NCBI GenBank assembly: GCA_019745415.1
Contig: JAIETF010000081.1
Span: forward strand, 1-61,629
Direction of reading: 5' to 3'
Length of the DNA: 61,629 nucleotides
From: Candidatus Obscuribacterales bacterium
GTDB lineage: Bacteria; Cyanobacteriota; Vampirovibrionia; Obscuribacterales; Obscuribacteraceae
Shown here: one piece after another, positions 25,060 through 33,450 of the stretch
Layout of the letters: the number at the start of each line of letters is the position of its first letter
Numbering within the stretch: position 1 is the stretch's first letter
Program-made: the position numbers and the translations under genes
The notes under the pieces: model-generated
Told to the model about the DNA's origin: nothing
Database searches by the model: none
The model's input: the letters and a program-made list of their open reading frames with translations, nothing else

Positions 25060-26472
25060 ATGAACGATTCTTTCTCAGGTGATGTACGACCCTCTTTCCA
25101 AGAGGTGGCTAGGGAAGGAAACACCTTTTCCTCTAGTTTTTCTATTCTAGATGTACCCACTACAGCTTTTGAGTCTTCAACTTTTCAACTGGCAACCACC
25201 ACTCCCTTGGACAAGGGGGTCTTAGATTTTACTCCGGTACCCGGCTATGACCCAAAGCCAATTGAGAGCCAGTATCTCAAGGCCGACAGCAAGGTCAGTT
25301 ATCTTGCCGATTCGACACTGAAATCAAGCGCCGGTCGAGAACTGACTGAAGGGCAGTCTTCTGCAATCAAGGTGACGAAGATGCCTGAAGGGCTGAGTGC
25401 CGAAGATCAGGCTAAGGCTTGTCGTCAGGCTGACATAGTAATTGGCAAAGATGGAAAAGTGAGAGTCGGTGCTGATTTTAGCGACAAACCTTTGAATTCC
25501 TACAATGTACTGGTCGAGAATGGCGCCGATAGCGCCGTCACCGAGAAGGTAATCGATGACCTGGGGAACCTTGTCAAAGGCGCCAGTGGCAAAGGTTTAG
25601 CCCGCTTAGATGTTAATCCAGCCCATCGCGATCTGGTTTCATCAGATTTTGCCGAGCGTTTTGATGCTAAGTTCAGAAATACTGTTGATGAACCGTTAGA
25701 CCAAGGTGGTTCGGACCTTGGTGATGGCGGCGGCTGCGACCGCGGCGGCGGTGGTGGCGGCGGCTGCGACGGCGGAGGCGGCGGTGGTGGCGGTGGCTGC
25801 GACAATGGTGGCGGCGGTGGCGGTAGCGATCTGCCCGAAACTGACCTGAACCAAGATCAGAAACCGGACTCCAAACTAGATCAGGTCAGTCCCAATCCTG
25901 TCGGTACTGAATCATCTGCTTTCAGAGCCCTGAACGAACTATCCGGTCGTGTCAGCGATATGAATCCGGTGCATTATTCGAGCTTCCTCACCAATATCTT
26001 GCCCGATAACTTTATGGAAGAACTAGGTCCGCCTCCGTGGGATCCTAAGAAACTGGCTTCTTATCTCTCTAAGCATTCAAAGGAAATCAAAGAGAAACTA
26101 GGCAAGAAAAGCCAGGGTCTAGAGAAGAACGGTGACAAAGAAGGTGCGCAGGCTCTCAACAGCTTTAGTGAAGGTTTAGACAAGGCCCTTGCCGATCCGG
26201 CAAAATTGAATAGCTTTGCTCAGTCTATGTCCGATTTTGTCGAGCGCTCCTCTGCTGGTAAGGCTAATATGACCGACGTGCATGCCATGTTCAATAACGA
26301 TAGCAAGCTGGAAGCAGCCATTAGAAATAGCGCCGTGCTGGATGTTGCCACCAAATATGATAGCAGTCTGCCCGGTGGTGGCGCTGATTTGACTCGCCTA
26401 AATAGCGATAATGCCGCTCGTATAGTAGCTGATTTGCAGGGAGGAATCTTCCCTTCTAGGGATGGTCGATAG
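25060..26472 (+). CDS. Protein with Gly-tract/Cys-Asp linker, partner of calpain-like gene
   Basis: A 470-residue protein without signal peptide or transmembrane segment. A Ser/Thr/Asp-rich N-terminal half (about 220 residues) is joined to a helical C-terminal half (SRVSDMNPVHYSSFLTNILPDN, then Lys-rich helices) by a glycine tract interrupted by C-D pairs, nt 25721-25830. ATG at 25060 is chosen because GGAG at 25051-25054 lies 5 nt upstream; the earlier ATG at 25033 lacks a ribosome site. The calpain-like gene begins 2 bp after its stop, so the two are translationally linked. I do not recognise the family. Its small, acidic style resembles secreted effector or accessory proteins, but no export signal is seen. 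Confidence 0.78.
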   Translation: MNDSFSGDVRPSFQEVAREGNTFSSSFSILDVPTTAFESSTFQLATTTPLDKGVLDFTPVPGYDPKPIESQYLKADSKVSYLADSTLKSSAGRELTEGQSSAIKVTKMPEGLSAEDQAKACRQADIVIGKDGKVRVGADFSDKPLNSYNVLVENGADSAVTEKVIDDLGNLVKGASGKGLARLDVNPAHRDLVSSDFAERFDAKFRNTVDEPLDQGGSDLGDGGGCDRGGGGGGGCDGGGGGGGGGCDNGGGGGGSDLPETDLNQDQKPDSKLDQVSPNPVGTESSAFRALNELSGRVSDMNPVHYSSFLTNILPDNFMEELGPPPWDPKKLASYLSKHSKEIKEKLGKKSQGLEKNGDKEGAQALNSFSEGLDKALADPAKLNSFAQSMSDFVERSSAGKANMTDVHAMFNNDSKLEAAIRNSAVLDVATKYDSSLPGGGADLTRLNSDNAARIVADLQGGIFPSRDGR

Positions 26473-26474
26473 TC

Positions 26475-28121
26475 ATGTCGCTTGAAAGTGAACGCAATTT
26501 AGCCAGGGAGAAACTAGATAATCGTTTTGCCGCTATTGAAGCGCGTAACGAGTTGCGAGAGTCTGCCTTGAAGCCGGATGCAAATTCTGAATCAAGATCT
26601 GACACAAAGCCGGACCTATTTGGGACTTTGCAAGCAAGCGAGAGAAAACTCGACCCGGTTGATATAAGAAAAGGCGATGGCTCTCTTGTCACCTTAAGAG
26701 AAGGCTTCGTTTCGAAGGTTGTGAGAGGTGGGAACAGTCTCGAAATAGAATATGAACGAGAAGGCGGCGTTATCAAACGTTCCGCCGATGGTCAGCCTAT
26801 CGTGAGTAGAATTCGCACTGCAATCAATGGAGTAGAAAACGAGCTTGATCTGACTGCCAGCCAAAGGCAGGTAAGGGTTGGCCAGAAGGAAGCGGCACTG
26901 GGCAATGTAGCCATCATGAACGGTGAGCGGACCGTTGTCTTGACCACAGAATTTAATAAAGTCGAGAAGCATGGCGACCGCATTGTCGCCATCGAGCGAC
27001 CTTCCGGAGCCGTGCAGCAATATTTCTATGATCAAGCAAACAAACTGAACAAGGTTATAGAAACTTATCGCACTTCATCGGGTCAACTGGTCACCCAGAT
27101 GAGCGAAAGAGTAGGCGATAGTGAAAAGTTTGTTGTGCGCTCAGATAATGGTGCCATGCCTGCATGGCGCAGCGCCATGCGTGTGCGTGATGACGGTGAA
27201 CTAGCCTTCAAAGAATTGAACGAGCGTTTCTTTACCCGACCGAAACTGCGAGATCAAAGTGAGTCGAACTTTGGCGATATCTTTGCTTTTCAGTCTACCC
27301 GCGAAGACTTTATCAAGAATGCTGCCCGCTTTGGGGTCTTTAACGGCAGTGAGAATGAGACTCTCTCTTGGATGAATCGTTTTGAATCACGGGCGCTCTC
27401 TTATGGCAGGCGAGGCTGGATGGGAGCTAGTCAGTCTGATGTGGCAGCTACGTATGATAATTTATCAAAGATTTTGACCGCGGCGCCTGTGGGACGAGCC
27501 AGGGTGGTTGGTACTCAGGAGCGCCGCCTTTTGGTGGAGTCGGCATTGAAGGAATTGGCCGATCCGGCTCGCTTTATCAATCAAGGCTCGATTGGCACAT
27601 GTTCACTCAACGCTGTCGAAAGTAATTTGGCTAGACGCAAGCCGCAAGAACTGACGCGCTGGCTGAAAGAAGCCTCTACACAAGGCTATGTTACTTCAGC
27701 TGGTACTAACCGTGCCGGTGAGAAGGTGAAGGTTCCCCTCACCGAAGCGCAACTCAATTATGAGCCCAGTTGGAATCGGTCCTATTCCAATCAAATATTC
27801 CAGTTTGCCGCCATTGCCGCTCTAGGCTATAGGTCGCGCGGCTATGACTATCGAGGCACCACCAATCAGCAGCTCAATTATGTCTCAAGATTGGCTTGCG
27901 GAACCAATATGGGCATTCTAGATAACTGGATGGGATACGGTGCCCGCAAGGCTGATATCATCGGCGCCCTAAAAACGCGCGGCAGTGTGGCTTATATCGT
28001 GCCAGGTCATTGTATGGCTATCGATGATTATGACCCGGTCAAGGACCGCTTTTATGTCAATAATTGGTGGGGAGGTTCTCGCGACGGCTGGTATTCGCCG
28101 CGCAATCTCGGCTTGCGCTGA
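26475..28121 (+). CDS. Calpain-like papain-fold cysteine protease
   Basis: A 548-residue protein. The C-terminal 200 residues carry a C-H-N triad in calpain-like order: Cys376 in INQGSIGTCSLNAVE, His512 in GHCMAIDDYD, Asn530 in VNNWWGG. The Q-G-x-x-G-x-C and N-W-W-G contexts match the C2/papain pattern (QGxxGDCW, NPWG) with changes. The middle of the protein has a YD-like unit (AIERPSGAVQQYFYDQANKLN) similar to Rhs/YD repeats. No signal peptide is seen, so type-specific or unusual export, or cytosolic action, are both open. It is directly downstream of the Gly/Cys-linker gene and divergent from two Ser/Thr kinases. Proteolysis has not been shown. Confidence 0.78.
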   Translation: MSLESERNLAREKLDNRFAAIEARNELRESALKPDANSESRSDTKPDLFGTLQASERKLDPVDIRKGDGSLVTLREGFVSKVVRGGNSLEIEYEREGGVIKRSADGQPIVSRIRTAINGVENELDLTASQRQVRVGQKEAALGNVAIMNGERTVVLTTEFNKVEKHGDRIVAIERPSGAVQQYFYDQANKLNKVIETYRTSSGQLVTQMSERVGDSEKFVVRSDNGAMPAWRSAMRVRDDGELAFKELNERFFTRPKLRDQSESNFGDIFAFQSTREDFIKNAARFGVFNGSENETLSWMNRFESRALSYGRRGWMGASQSDVAATYDNLSKILTAAPVGRARVVGTQERRLLVESALKELADPARFINQGSIGTCSLNAVESNLARRKPQELTRWLKEASTQGYVTSAGTNRAGEKVKVPLTEAQLNYEPSWNRSYSNQIFQFAAIAALGYRSRGYDYRGTTNQQLNYVSRLACGTNMGILDNWMGYGARKADIIGALKTRGSVAYIVPGHCMAIDDYDPVKDRFYVNNWWGGSRDGWYSPRNLGLR

Positions 28122-28185
28122 TGTTTAACAAGCGCCTAGTCTGGGAAAGTTCGAGGTAAGAAGACACTTGTGACTGATAATTCGC

Positions 28186-28758
28186 ATGGAATTTGCCTTA
28201 CCCCCTCAAGATTATCTGATAGCAGCAGGCTGCATAGGTCTGTTTCTGCTTATCTTTGGCGGTCGTATCAAGAATATGATGGAAATGACCGTACTGAAGG
28301 AACTGACCGGCATGGTTGGCGATCCAACTAATGTGCATCCAAATCAGGTCTTTTCTAAACAGAATTATCACGAGGCGGCTAAGTCGGTGCAAAGAGCCCT
28401 GGCTCATAACTATAAAGCCACCAACTGGAGTATCAAAGTCGTCACCATAGAAGACCCGATTGAGCGTTCAATCAGGGTAACTGGAAATTCTTGGTTGGCC
28501 CCTGCCACTAATACTACACCCAATACGCTGCAGGCGCAGGAGCGTCAGCAGGCGGCGATTACCAATATGCCTATCGTCGTTCAGGTCGATGTCTTTGACT
28601 ATCAAGGCGGCAGTCGCATCATTTGGAAGTATAGTCCTTCTAATCCATCTGAATTTCAAAGACGCGTTCAGTTAGGCGACCGCAACGTTTCGCTTTTGCT
28701 TGGTCGTACTAATTATTCTCTTATCAAAGAGTTACATGCTAGGCGCTCGCCGCCTTAG
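28186..28758 (+). CDS. Single-pass membrane protein, unknown function
   Basis: A 190-residue protein. An N-terminal transmembrane segment (YLIAAGCIGLFLLIFGG) is followed by a soluble domain of about 150 residues (NYHEAAKSVQRALAHNYK ... MPIVVQVDVFDYQGG). The topology suggests an anchored periplasmic or cytosolic domain. No clear ribosome site precedes the ATG, so the start is moderately uncertain. Its 3' end overlaps the end of the convergent MFS gene by 27 bp. It lies 64 bp after the calpain-like gene and could belong to the same unit. No known domain is recognised. Confidence 0.7.
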   Translation: MEFALPPQDYLIAAGCIGLFLLIFGGRIKNMMEMTVLKELTGMVGDPTNVHPNQVFSKQNYHEAAKSVQRALAHNYKATNWSIKVVTIEDPIERSIRVTGNSWLAPATNTTPNTLQAQERQQAAITNMPIVVQVDVFDYQGGSRIIWKYSPSNPSEFQRRVQLGDRNVSLLLGRTNYSLIKELHARRSPP

Positions 28759-30105
28759 ATAGACAATTAGGGCAGAAGCAAGACTGGCGATGGCAAGAGT
28801 TGCTAAGGCTGTTTCCAAGCCGTTTTCTTTCGATGCTTCCTTGATAAAGCCTATAAGAAACGGACCGGCAAAACCGCCTAGATTTCCTACAGAATTGATA
28901 AGTGCAATACCGGTTGCCTGCAGTTGCCTAGGTAAGCTCTCACGGCACAGCGCCCAGAAGGGACCGACTGCGCCCCAGATGCCGAAGGCCGCCAGTGAGA
29001 GCGCACCAAATTTGATACCGTTGTCGGGGTAAAGTGCCGCTAATAGTCCAATTGCTGTAAGGGCATTGGCAAGCACCAAGTGAAAACAGCGTTCTCTTCT
29101 TTTGTCTGAGCTTGCTGCAATAATCAGCATGCCTAAGCCTTGAAAGATGGCGGGTACGGCTGTCAGTCTGGATGTGATTGCATCTGATTGTCCTGCCGCC
29201 GAAAATGCTTTGATCACCTGCGGCAGCCAAAACTGGAAACCATACATACTTACTGTTAGCGTAAAGTAGATAAGAGCATAGGTCCAAACCACCTTGCTTT
29301 TTAAGGCAGAGCTTGTTTGTGGCGTATTATGAGCCTTCTCTTTCGTCCTATCTAGGCTTTTGTCTTCTTCGCGGCAATCTTGCGAGAGAGCTTCTTGAGA
29401 CAGTGCTTCTTGAGACAGCGCTTCTTGCAGTGCCGCCTTTTCTTGCGGGCTGAGAAACCTGGCTTGTTCAGGTCGATCTGGTATTAAGAATGGTACTACG
29501 GCTCCAAGCACTACTGCCGGTGCGCCAGTGATGAGAAAGAGCCATTTCCAGCCAGCAAGTCCATGAAGTCCTTCCATGCCAAGGGCTTTTTCTGCCACCA
29601 GGCTGCCCAGTAAACCCGCCGCTGGAATAGCCGTCATGAACCGAGCAACCGCAGTACCGTATTCTCGCTTGGGGAACCAATAAGTGAGATATAAAAGCAT
29701 GCCGGGAAAGAAGCCCGCTTCAGCTGCGCCCAAGATAAATCGCACAAGAGCAAAAGTAAATGGATCTTTGACTAGGCAGAGGGCAACGGTGATAAAACCC
29801 CATAGCACCATGATTAGTGCTATCCATCGTCTTGGTCCGAATTTCTCTATAATGTGGTTGCTTGGTATGCCGAAGAGGCAATAGCCAAGAAAGAAAATAC
29901 CGGCGCCAAAGCCGTATTCGCTGTCGCTGAATCCAAGATCGGCATTCATTTTGAGGGCGGCAAAGGACAGATTTATGCGATCTAAATATGAGACTATATA
30001 CAAAAGAAAGAGAAAAGGCAGCAGTCGGAGCGAGACTTTTCGCAGTGTCTGAGTAAGTAATTTAGATGTCGCCGGGGCGATTTCGACCCTTTCAATTTCA
30101 GGCAT
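28732..30105 (-). CDS. MFS transporter, anion:cation symporter type
   Basis: A 457-residue permease with about 12 transmembrane segments. The N-terminal part has family signs: LLYIVSYLDRINLSFA, GYCLFGIPSNHIIEKFGPRRW, FILGAAEAGFFPGMLLYLTYWFP. These are typical of the ACS family (tartrate, phthalate, glucarate or 4-hydroxyphenylacetate carriers), which import organic acids with protons or cations. The exact substrate is not predictable. The central cytosolic loop is enlarged by a tandem EALSQ repeat encoded by a 15-bp repeat. The preceding gene on this strand ends 1 bp upstream of its ATG. Confidence 0.88.
   Translation of the reverse strand: MPEIERVEIAPATSKLLTQTLRKVSLRLLPFLFLLYIVSYLDRINLSFAALKMNADLGFSDSEYGFGAGIFFLGYCLFGIPSNHIIEKFGPRRWIALIMVLWGFITVALCLVKDPFTFALVRFILGAAEAGFFPGMLLYLTYWFPKREYGTAVARFMTAIPAAGLLGSLVAEKALGMEGLHGLAGWKWLFLITGAPAVVLGAVVPFLIPDRPEQARFLSPQEKAALQEALSQEALSQEALSQDCREEDKSLDRTKEKAHNTPQTSSALKSKVVWTYALIYFTLTVSMYGFQFWLPQVIKAFSAAGQSDAITSRLTAVPAIFQGLGMLIIAASSDKRRERCFHLVLANALTAIGLLAALYPDNGIKFGALSLAAFGIWGAVGPFWALCRESLPRQLQATGIALINSVGNLGGFAGPFLIGFIKEASKENGLETALATLAIASLASALIVYLRRRAPSM
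29380..29424 (-). repeat. 15-bp tandem repeat (3 copies) in MFS gene
   Basis: Three copies encode the pentapeptide EALSQ in the loop between the two halves of the transporter. The unit is a multiple of three, so length changes keep the frame. Confidence 0.8.
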
Positions 30106-30106
30106 T

Positions 30107-33100
30107 TTAGATGTTCTTTCTCGGTGTCGATCTTTTGTTTACCATCAGAGTCAGTTCGGCTTCGTTGCGGTCGGCCTGTGCCGGCGGTCCGAAGATAGTG
30201 TAGTAGATATATTCTGCGCCGTCATTCACAATTGCTGTGGTCCCTGCCCAGAAGAGCTTGTTGGCGTCTGCCCTATTTTCTTGACCAGTATTATTGGCAT
30301 GAATCTTGTTTTCTTTGTTTGTCTTCGTCTCTTTGTCTTGTCTTAGTGCGGCAATCAGATTGTTTTCTTCAGCTGAGAAGCTATAGCGAATCACCAGGCT
30401 GGCATTCATGTGTGCCGGTTCTTCCAAGGCAAGAACCTTGAGATTCTCATAGTTGCCGCTTGCTGCTGCCTGGGCAAGCAATTGCTTTGCTGCCGCCAGA
30501 GCTCGTGCTCTTTCGTCTCTGCTTTCTCTGGCGTCAACGCCGTTTGTCTTTTTGCTTCTGCCGGTGATGAGTATGTAATTGCCGTGCCTGTCTCTGCGGC
30601 GATAGATCTGGTCATCGAGTGCTCTCCAATCTAAGACGCCCTGAATAAACTTAGGATGTTCGCTTATGCTACTGCTGATGATGCCGGCTGCAAGCAATAC
30701 ATAGAGAGAAGTTTCGAGCACTTTGGTTGTCTTTTGTCTGGTTCTATCTTGACTTGCTGAATCATTCTCAGTTTGATTCTCTTTTATAGAAGTGATCTCA
30801 GTCTGGCTTGTTTCTACCTGATAAATTAACCTTTGCAAGGCTAGAGCCATGCTGACTATAAGCAAGAAGGCATACTGATAGACATAGTCTGCAGCGCGCA
30901 AGAAAGCGCTATTGACTTCAAAGTTGATAGTGCCGGCAATCAGTATCGCAAATGATACCAGTCCAAGAATATATTTCGGCTTGGCTTCGACTTTGAACAA
31001 AGATACGAAGATGGCGGGTAGCCAGGCTAGAGCAAAGGTATTCAGCAGGTTTATATTGAAGCTTGAGTACACTGCCGTGGGTGCAAAAAGCAATCGGCAA
31101 TCAATAGGTAAGGGCAGGTCGACCATGCTATGCGAGAAGGCGGCGATGCCTCCTGCCAAAGACATAAGTGCAAAGGCGGTGTATGACTCACTTTTGTTTC
31201 TTTTGTTGATTAGTTTCTTGAGAGCAAGAAGTAGAGTCAGGTAAAGCACCATTTTTAATACCAGAGCCGGTAGGCTCAATGGGCAGTAGATTGATGGTGT
31301 GCCGTAGTTGCTGAAACGGTAGACCTGGTTCTCTAGAAATGTTGTGAAAGCCTGTTTGTACTCGAAACAGAAAGACAGTTTGTCAAATAGATTACTTAAG
31401 CCTGATAAGAGCCCTCCCAAGGCGAAGAACTTGAATAGGGAGCTAGGTTTAATGGGTAAAGTCGTCAGTCTCTTATTGGCTAAGAGATAGAGATAATAGG
31501 GTGGGCCGACTTCGAGCACGCCCTTGAACATAGCCAAGAAGATTTCGTTATTTATGCGAAAGTCGAGAGAGGCGAGGCGGGCATGCATTTCGAGGACGCA
31601 GAGACCGACTATTGCCGCATAGATTAGAATGCGACCGCGTTCCGGCCAGAGTTTTGAGCTTTGTCTGCTCATATTCCAGCCCACTGTATGCATAAGCCAG
31701 ATTAACCAGACAGCAAAGAAGAGGCTCAAGACGAGAGAATGTTTGGCTGTTCTAGCAAATGAGTGGAATTGAAACAAATACTCGCAAATCAAAAAATAAG
31801 CCAGGGCAGTTAGATAGAACAATCTGTTGATAAGCTCAGTGCTCAAGCATCTAGCCAGCGCGAAGCATAGAACCAAGTAGAGGTCGAACATTAGTACATA
31901 GCTGAACCAGTTTGTGCTGATTCTCGTTTGTGTATCGTTAAACAGCAAGGGACTAAGGACTTTATAGAAAGCAAAAGACTGAGCGCATAAGAAGGTGGTT
32001 GCAGCATTGACCGGCAAATTGGCAATAAAAAGGGCAATAGTATCGGCAGTGGTGCAGATAAGAGCTAGGGGGAGGAGTGTCAGAAGCAGTGGTGAGAGAT
32101 ATCTTGGCGAGACTATATCGGGCAAGGAGCGTGCTATAACCTTGCTAGAGCCTATGAGTTTGTGCATGATGCCAATGCCGATAAAGTACCAGACCGGCCA
32201 AAGATAAGCATTCGATAGATTCAGAGATGAGAGATCTAATCCGGCTGTCACACCTGCGTTTGAGCGAAGCAGATTGACCAATAGAAACAAGAGTATGAGA
32301 GAGGCGCTTAAGCGGTAGGTTCTAAGCGTAGCCTTGTCGAGTTCCGGGGAAGCATGGTCTTGATTAAGTTGATTGCAAGCAATTGGGTCTCTGTCTTCTC
32401 GCTCTGGAGCTTGAGATGCAAGACCTAGACTATTGCCCGGTATATCTGGACCTTTGGCTTCTATATCGAGAGCTTTGCCTTTCAAGTCTAGATAGTCGGC
32501 GTTGTTGTTGTTGTTGTTTTGAGAGCTTTTTAGAGTGCGGTTAACCAGTAGCAATAAAAGAAGACCGAAGATCGCACCACATATGACACCGCTTGGTATG
32601 CCGAAGTAGGAATTTTGTAATTTCAAGCTTTCGCATATAAATGGTTTTAACGGTGTCATCACCATTATCTGTACGCCTGCTGCCACTGAGACTAGTAATA
32701 GATTGATGCGGCTAGCCAATCTAGAGAGGCTGGATTTGCGTGCTAGGATGCTTTCGCTCAGGTGTAGGCAAATTAGTACAGCTGCACCCAATAGAGCGTT
32801 ACAGAAATCTCTCGGGATGGTTATGCTTGTCGTGGCAAGAAAGTAAAGCGAAGCTAGGGCGCCGGCCAAGAAGCCGAGGCGATTAGAGAGTGCCAGTCCT
32901 GTGAGAAGAGCAGACCAGGAAAGGGCGAAGAGTGGTTGCCAGAGATAGATACTCCAAACCGGCGCGGTACTCTTGAAGGACGCGAAGGTTTCTAGTGCGA
33001 CTCTCTGAAATGGAAAGTTCTCACCGGTGAAAGGAATGAGTAGGACGCTCAGTATGGCAAGTTGAAGAAGTGGTCTGACAATCTTGAATGCTTGCGGCGC

Positions 33101-33355
33101 GAAATCTTCACTGGCTGGATGGCTCAGCCTATCATCGCTATAAGGGCGCCAGTAGAATCTTTGGCAGATGGCTAAGAGCGCTGCTATTTCTTTCTTTTCT
33201 TGCAGGTCTTTGACGCGTTCATAGCCTGGTGTCTTTTTCAGCAAAGCAATAAGCTTGCCGAATATTAGATCGGCAAGCTTTGCTAGAGATGGAAACAAAC
33301 CGGCTAGATAATTGCCTAGCTTTCTGAGCGTGGCAATTAGTTGAACTGGATTCAA
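30107..33355 (-). CDS. Very large polytopic membrane protein, unknown function
   Basis: A 1082-residue inner-membrane protein. A soluble N-terminal region of about 90 residues is followed by some 20 or more hydrophobic segments. A Gln/Asn/Asp-rich loop around residues 280-340, with an Asn run from a GTT-type microsatellite, splits the membrane part. The last 170 residues are soluble (RDRHGNYILITGRSK, then RYSFSAEENNLIAAL and IFGPPAQADRNEAELTLMV). Some middle segments have a membrane O-acyltransferase flavour, but I cannot see the family His motif clearly, so I do not assign it. It ends 1 bp before the MFS gene and is likely co-transcribed with it. Confidence 0.75.
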   Translation of the reverse strand: MNPVQLIATLRKLGNYLAGLFPSLAKLADLIFGKLIALLKKTPGYERVKDLQEKKEIAALLAICQRFYWRPYSDDRLSHPASEDFAPQAFKIVRPLLQLAILSVLLIPFTGENFPFQRVALETFASFKSTAPVWSIYLWQPLFALSWSALLTGLALSNRLGFLAGALASLYFLATTSITIPRDFCNALLGAAVLICLHLSESILARKSSLSRLASRINLLLVSVAAGVQIMVMTPLKPFICESLKLQNSYFGIPSGVICGAIFGLLLLLLVNRTLKSSQNNNNNNADYLDLKGKALDIEAKGPDIPGNSLGLASQAPEREDRDPIACNQLNQDHASPELDKATLRTYRLSASLILLFLLVNLLRSNAGVTAGLDLSSLNLSNAYLWPVWYFIGIGIMHKLIGSSKVIARSLPDIVSPRYLSPLLLTLLPLALICTTADTIALFIANLPVNAATTFLCAQSFAFYKVLSPLLFNDTQTRISTNWFSYVLMFDLYLVLCFALARCLSTELINRLFYLTALAYFLICEYLFQFHSFARTAKHSLVLSLFFAVWLIWLMHTVGWNMSRQSSKLWPERGRILIYAAIVGLCVLEMHARLASLDFRINNEIFLAMFKGVLEVGPPYYLYLLANKRLTTLPIKPSSLFKFFALGGLLSGLSNLFDKLSFCFEYKQAFTTFLENQVYRFSNYGTPSIYCPLSLPALVLKMVLYLTLLLALKKLINKRNKSESYTAFALMSLAGGIAAFSHSMVDLPLPIDCRLLFAPTAVYSSFNINLLNTFALAWLPAIFVSLFKVEAKPKYILGLVSFAILIAGTINFEVNSAFLRAADYVYQYAFLLIVSMALALQRLIYQVETSQTEITSIKENQTENDSASQDRTRQKTTKVLETSLYVLLAAGIISSSISEHPKFIQGVLDWRALDDQIYRRRDRHGNYILITGRSKKTNGVDARESRDERARALAAAKQLLAQAAASGNYENLKVLALEEPAHMNASLVIRYSFSAEENNLIAALRQDKETKTNKENKIHANNTGQENRADANKLFWAGTTAIVNDGAEYIYYTIFGPPAQADRNEAELTLMVNKRSTPRKNI
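32501..32518 (-). repeat. Trinucleotide microsatellite (6 copies)
   Basis: Six GTT units on the plus strand give a run of Asn in the loop of the large membrane protein. It sits between two transmembrane blocks where length change should be tolerated. Confidence 0.85.
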
Positions 33356-33450
33356 GGGCTAGCTTGTTCCTGTAGCTGATTGCAGTTTGTCTTCTGAGTT
33401 CGGTACTAGATTTTGGACACTACCGCCGCTTTTACCAAATCTAGTTAAGT

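Noticed and set aside
25500..25805. Proline-rich minus-strand frame opposite the glycine tract
   Set aside because: Poly-Pro is simply the reverse complement of Gly codons in the real gene.
28110..28150. Hairpin after the calpain-like gene
   Set aside because: GCTTGCGC and GCGC-containing segments do not pair well, and there is no T tract.
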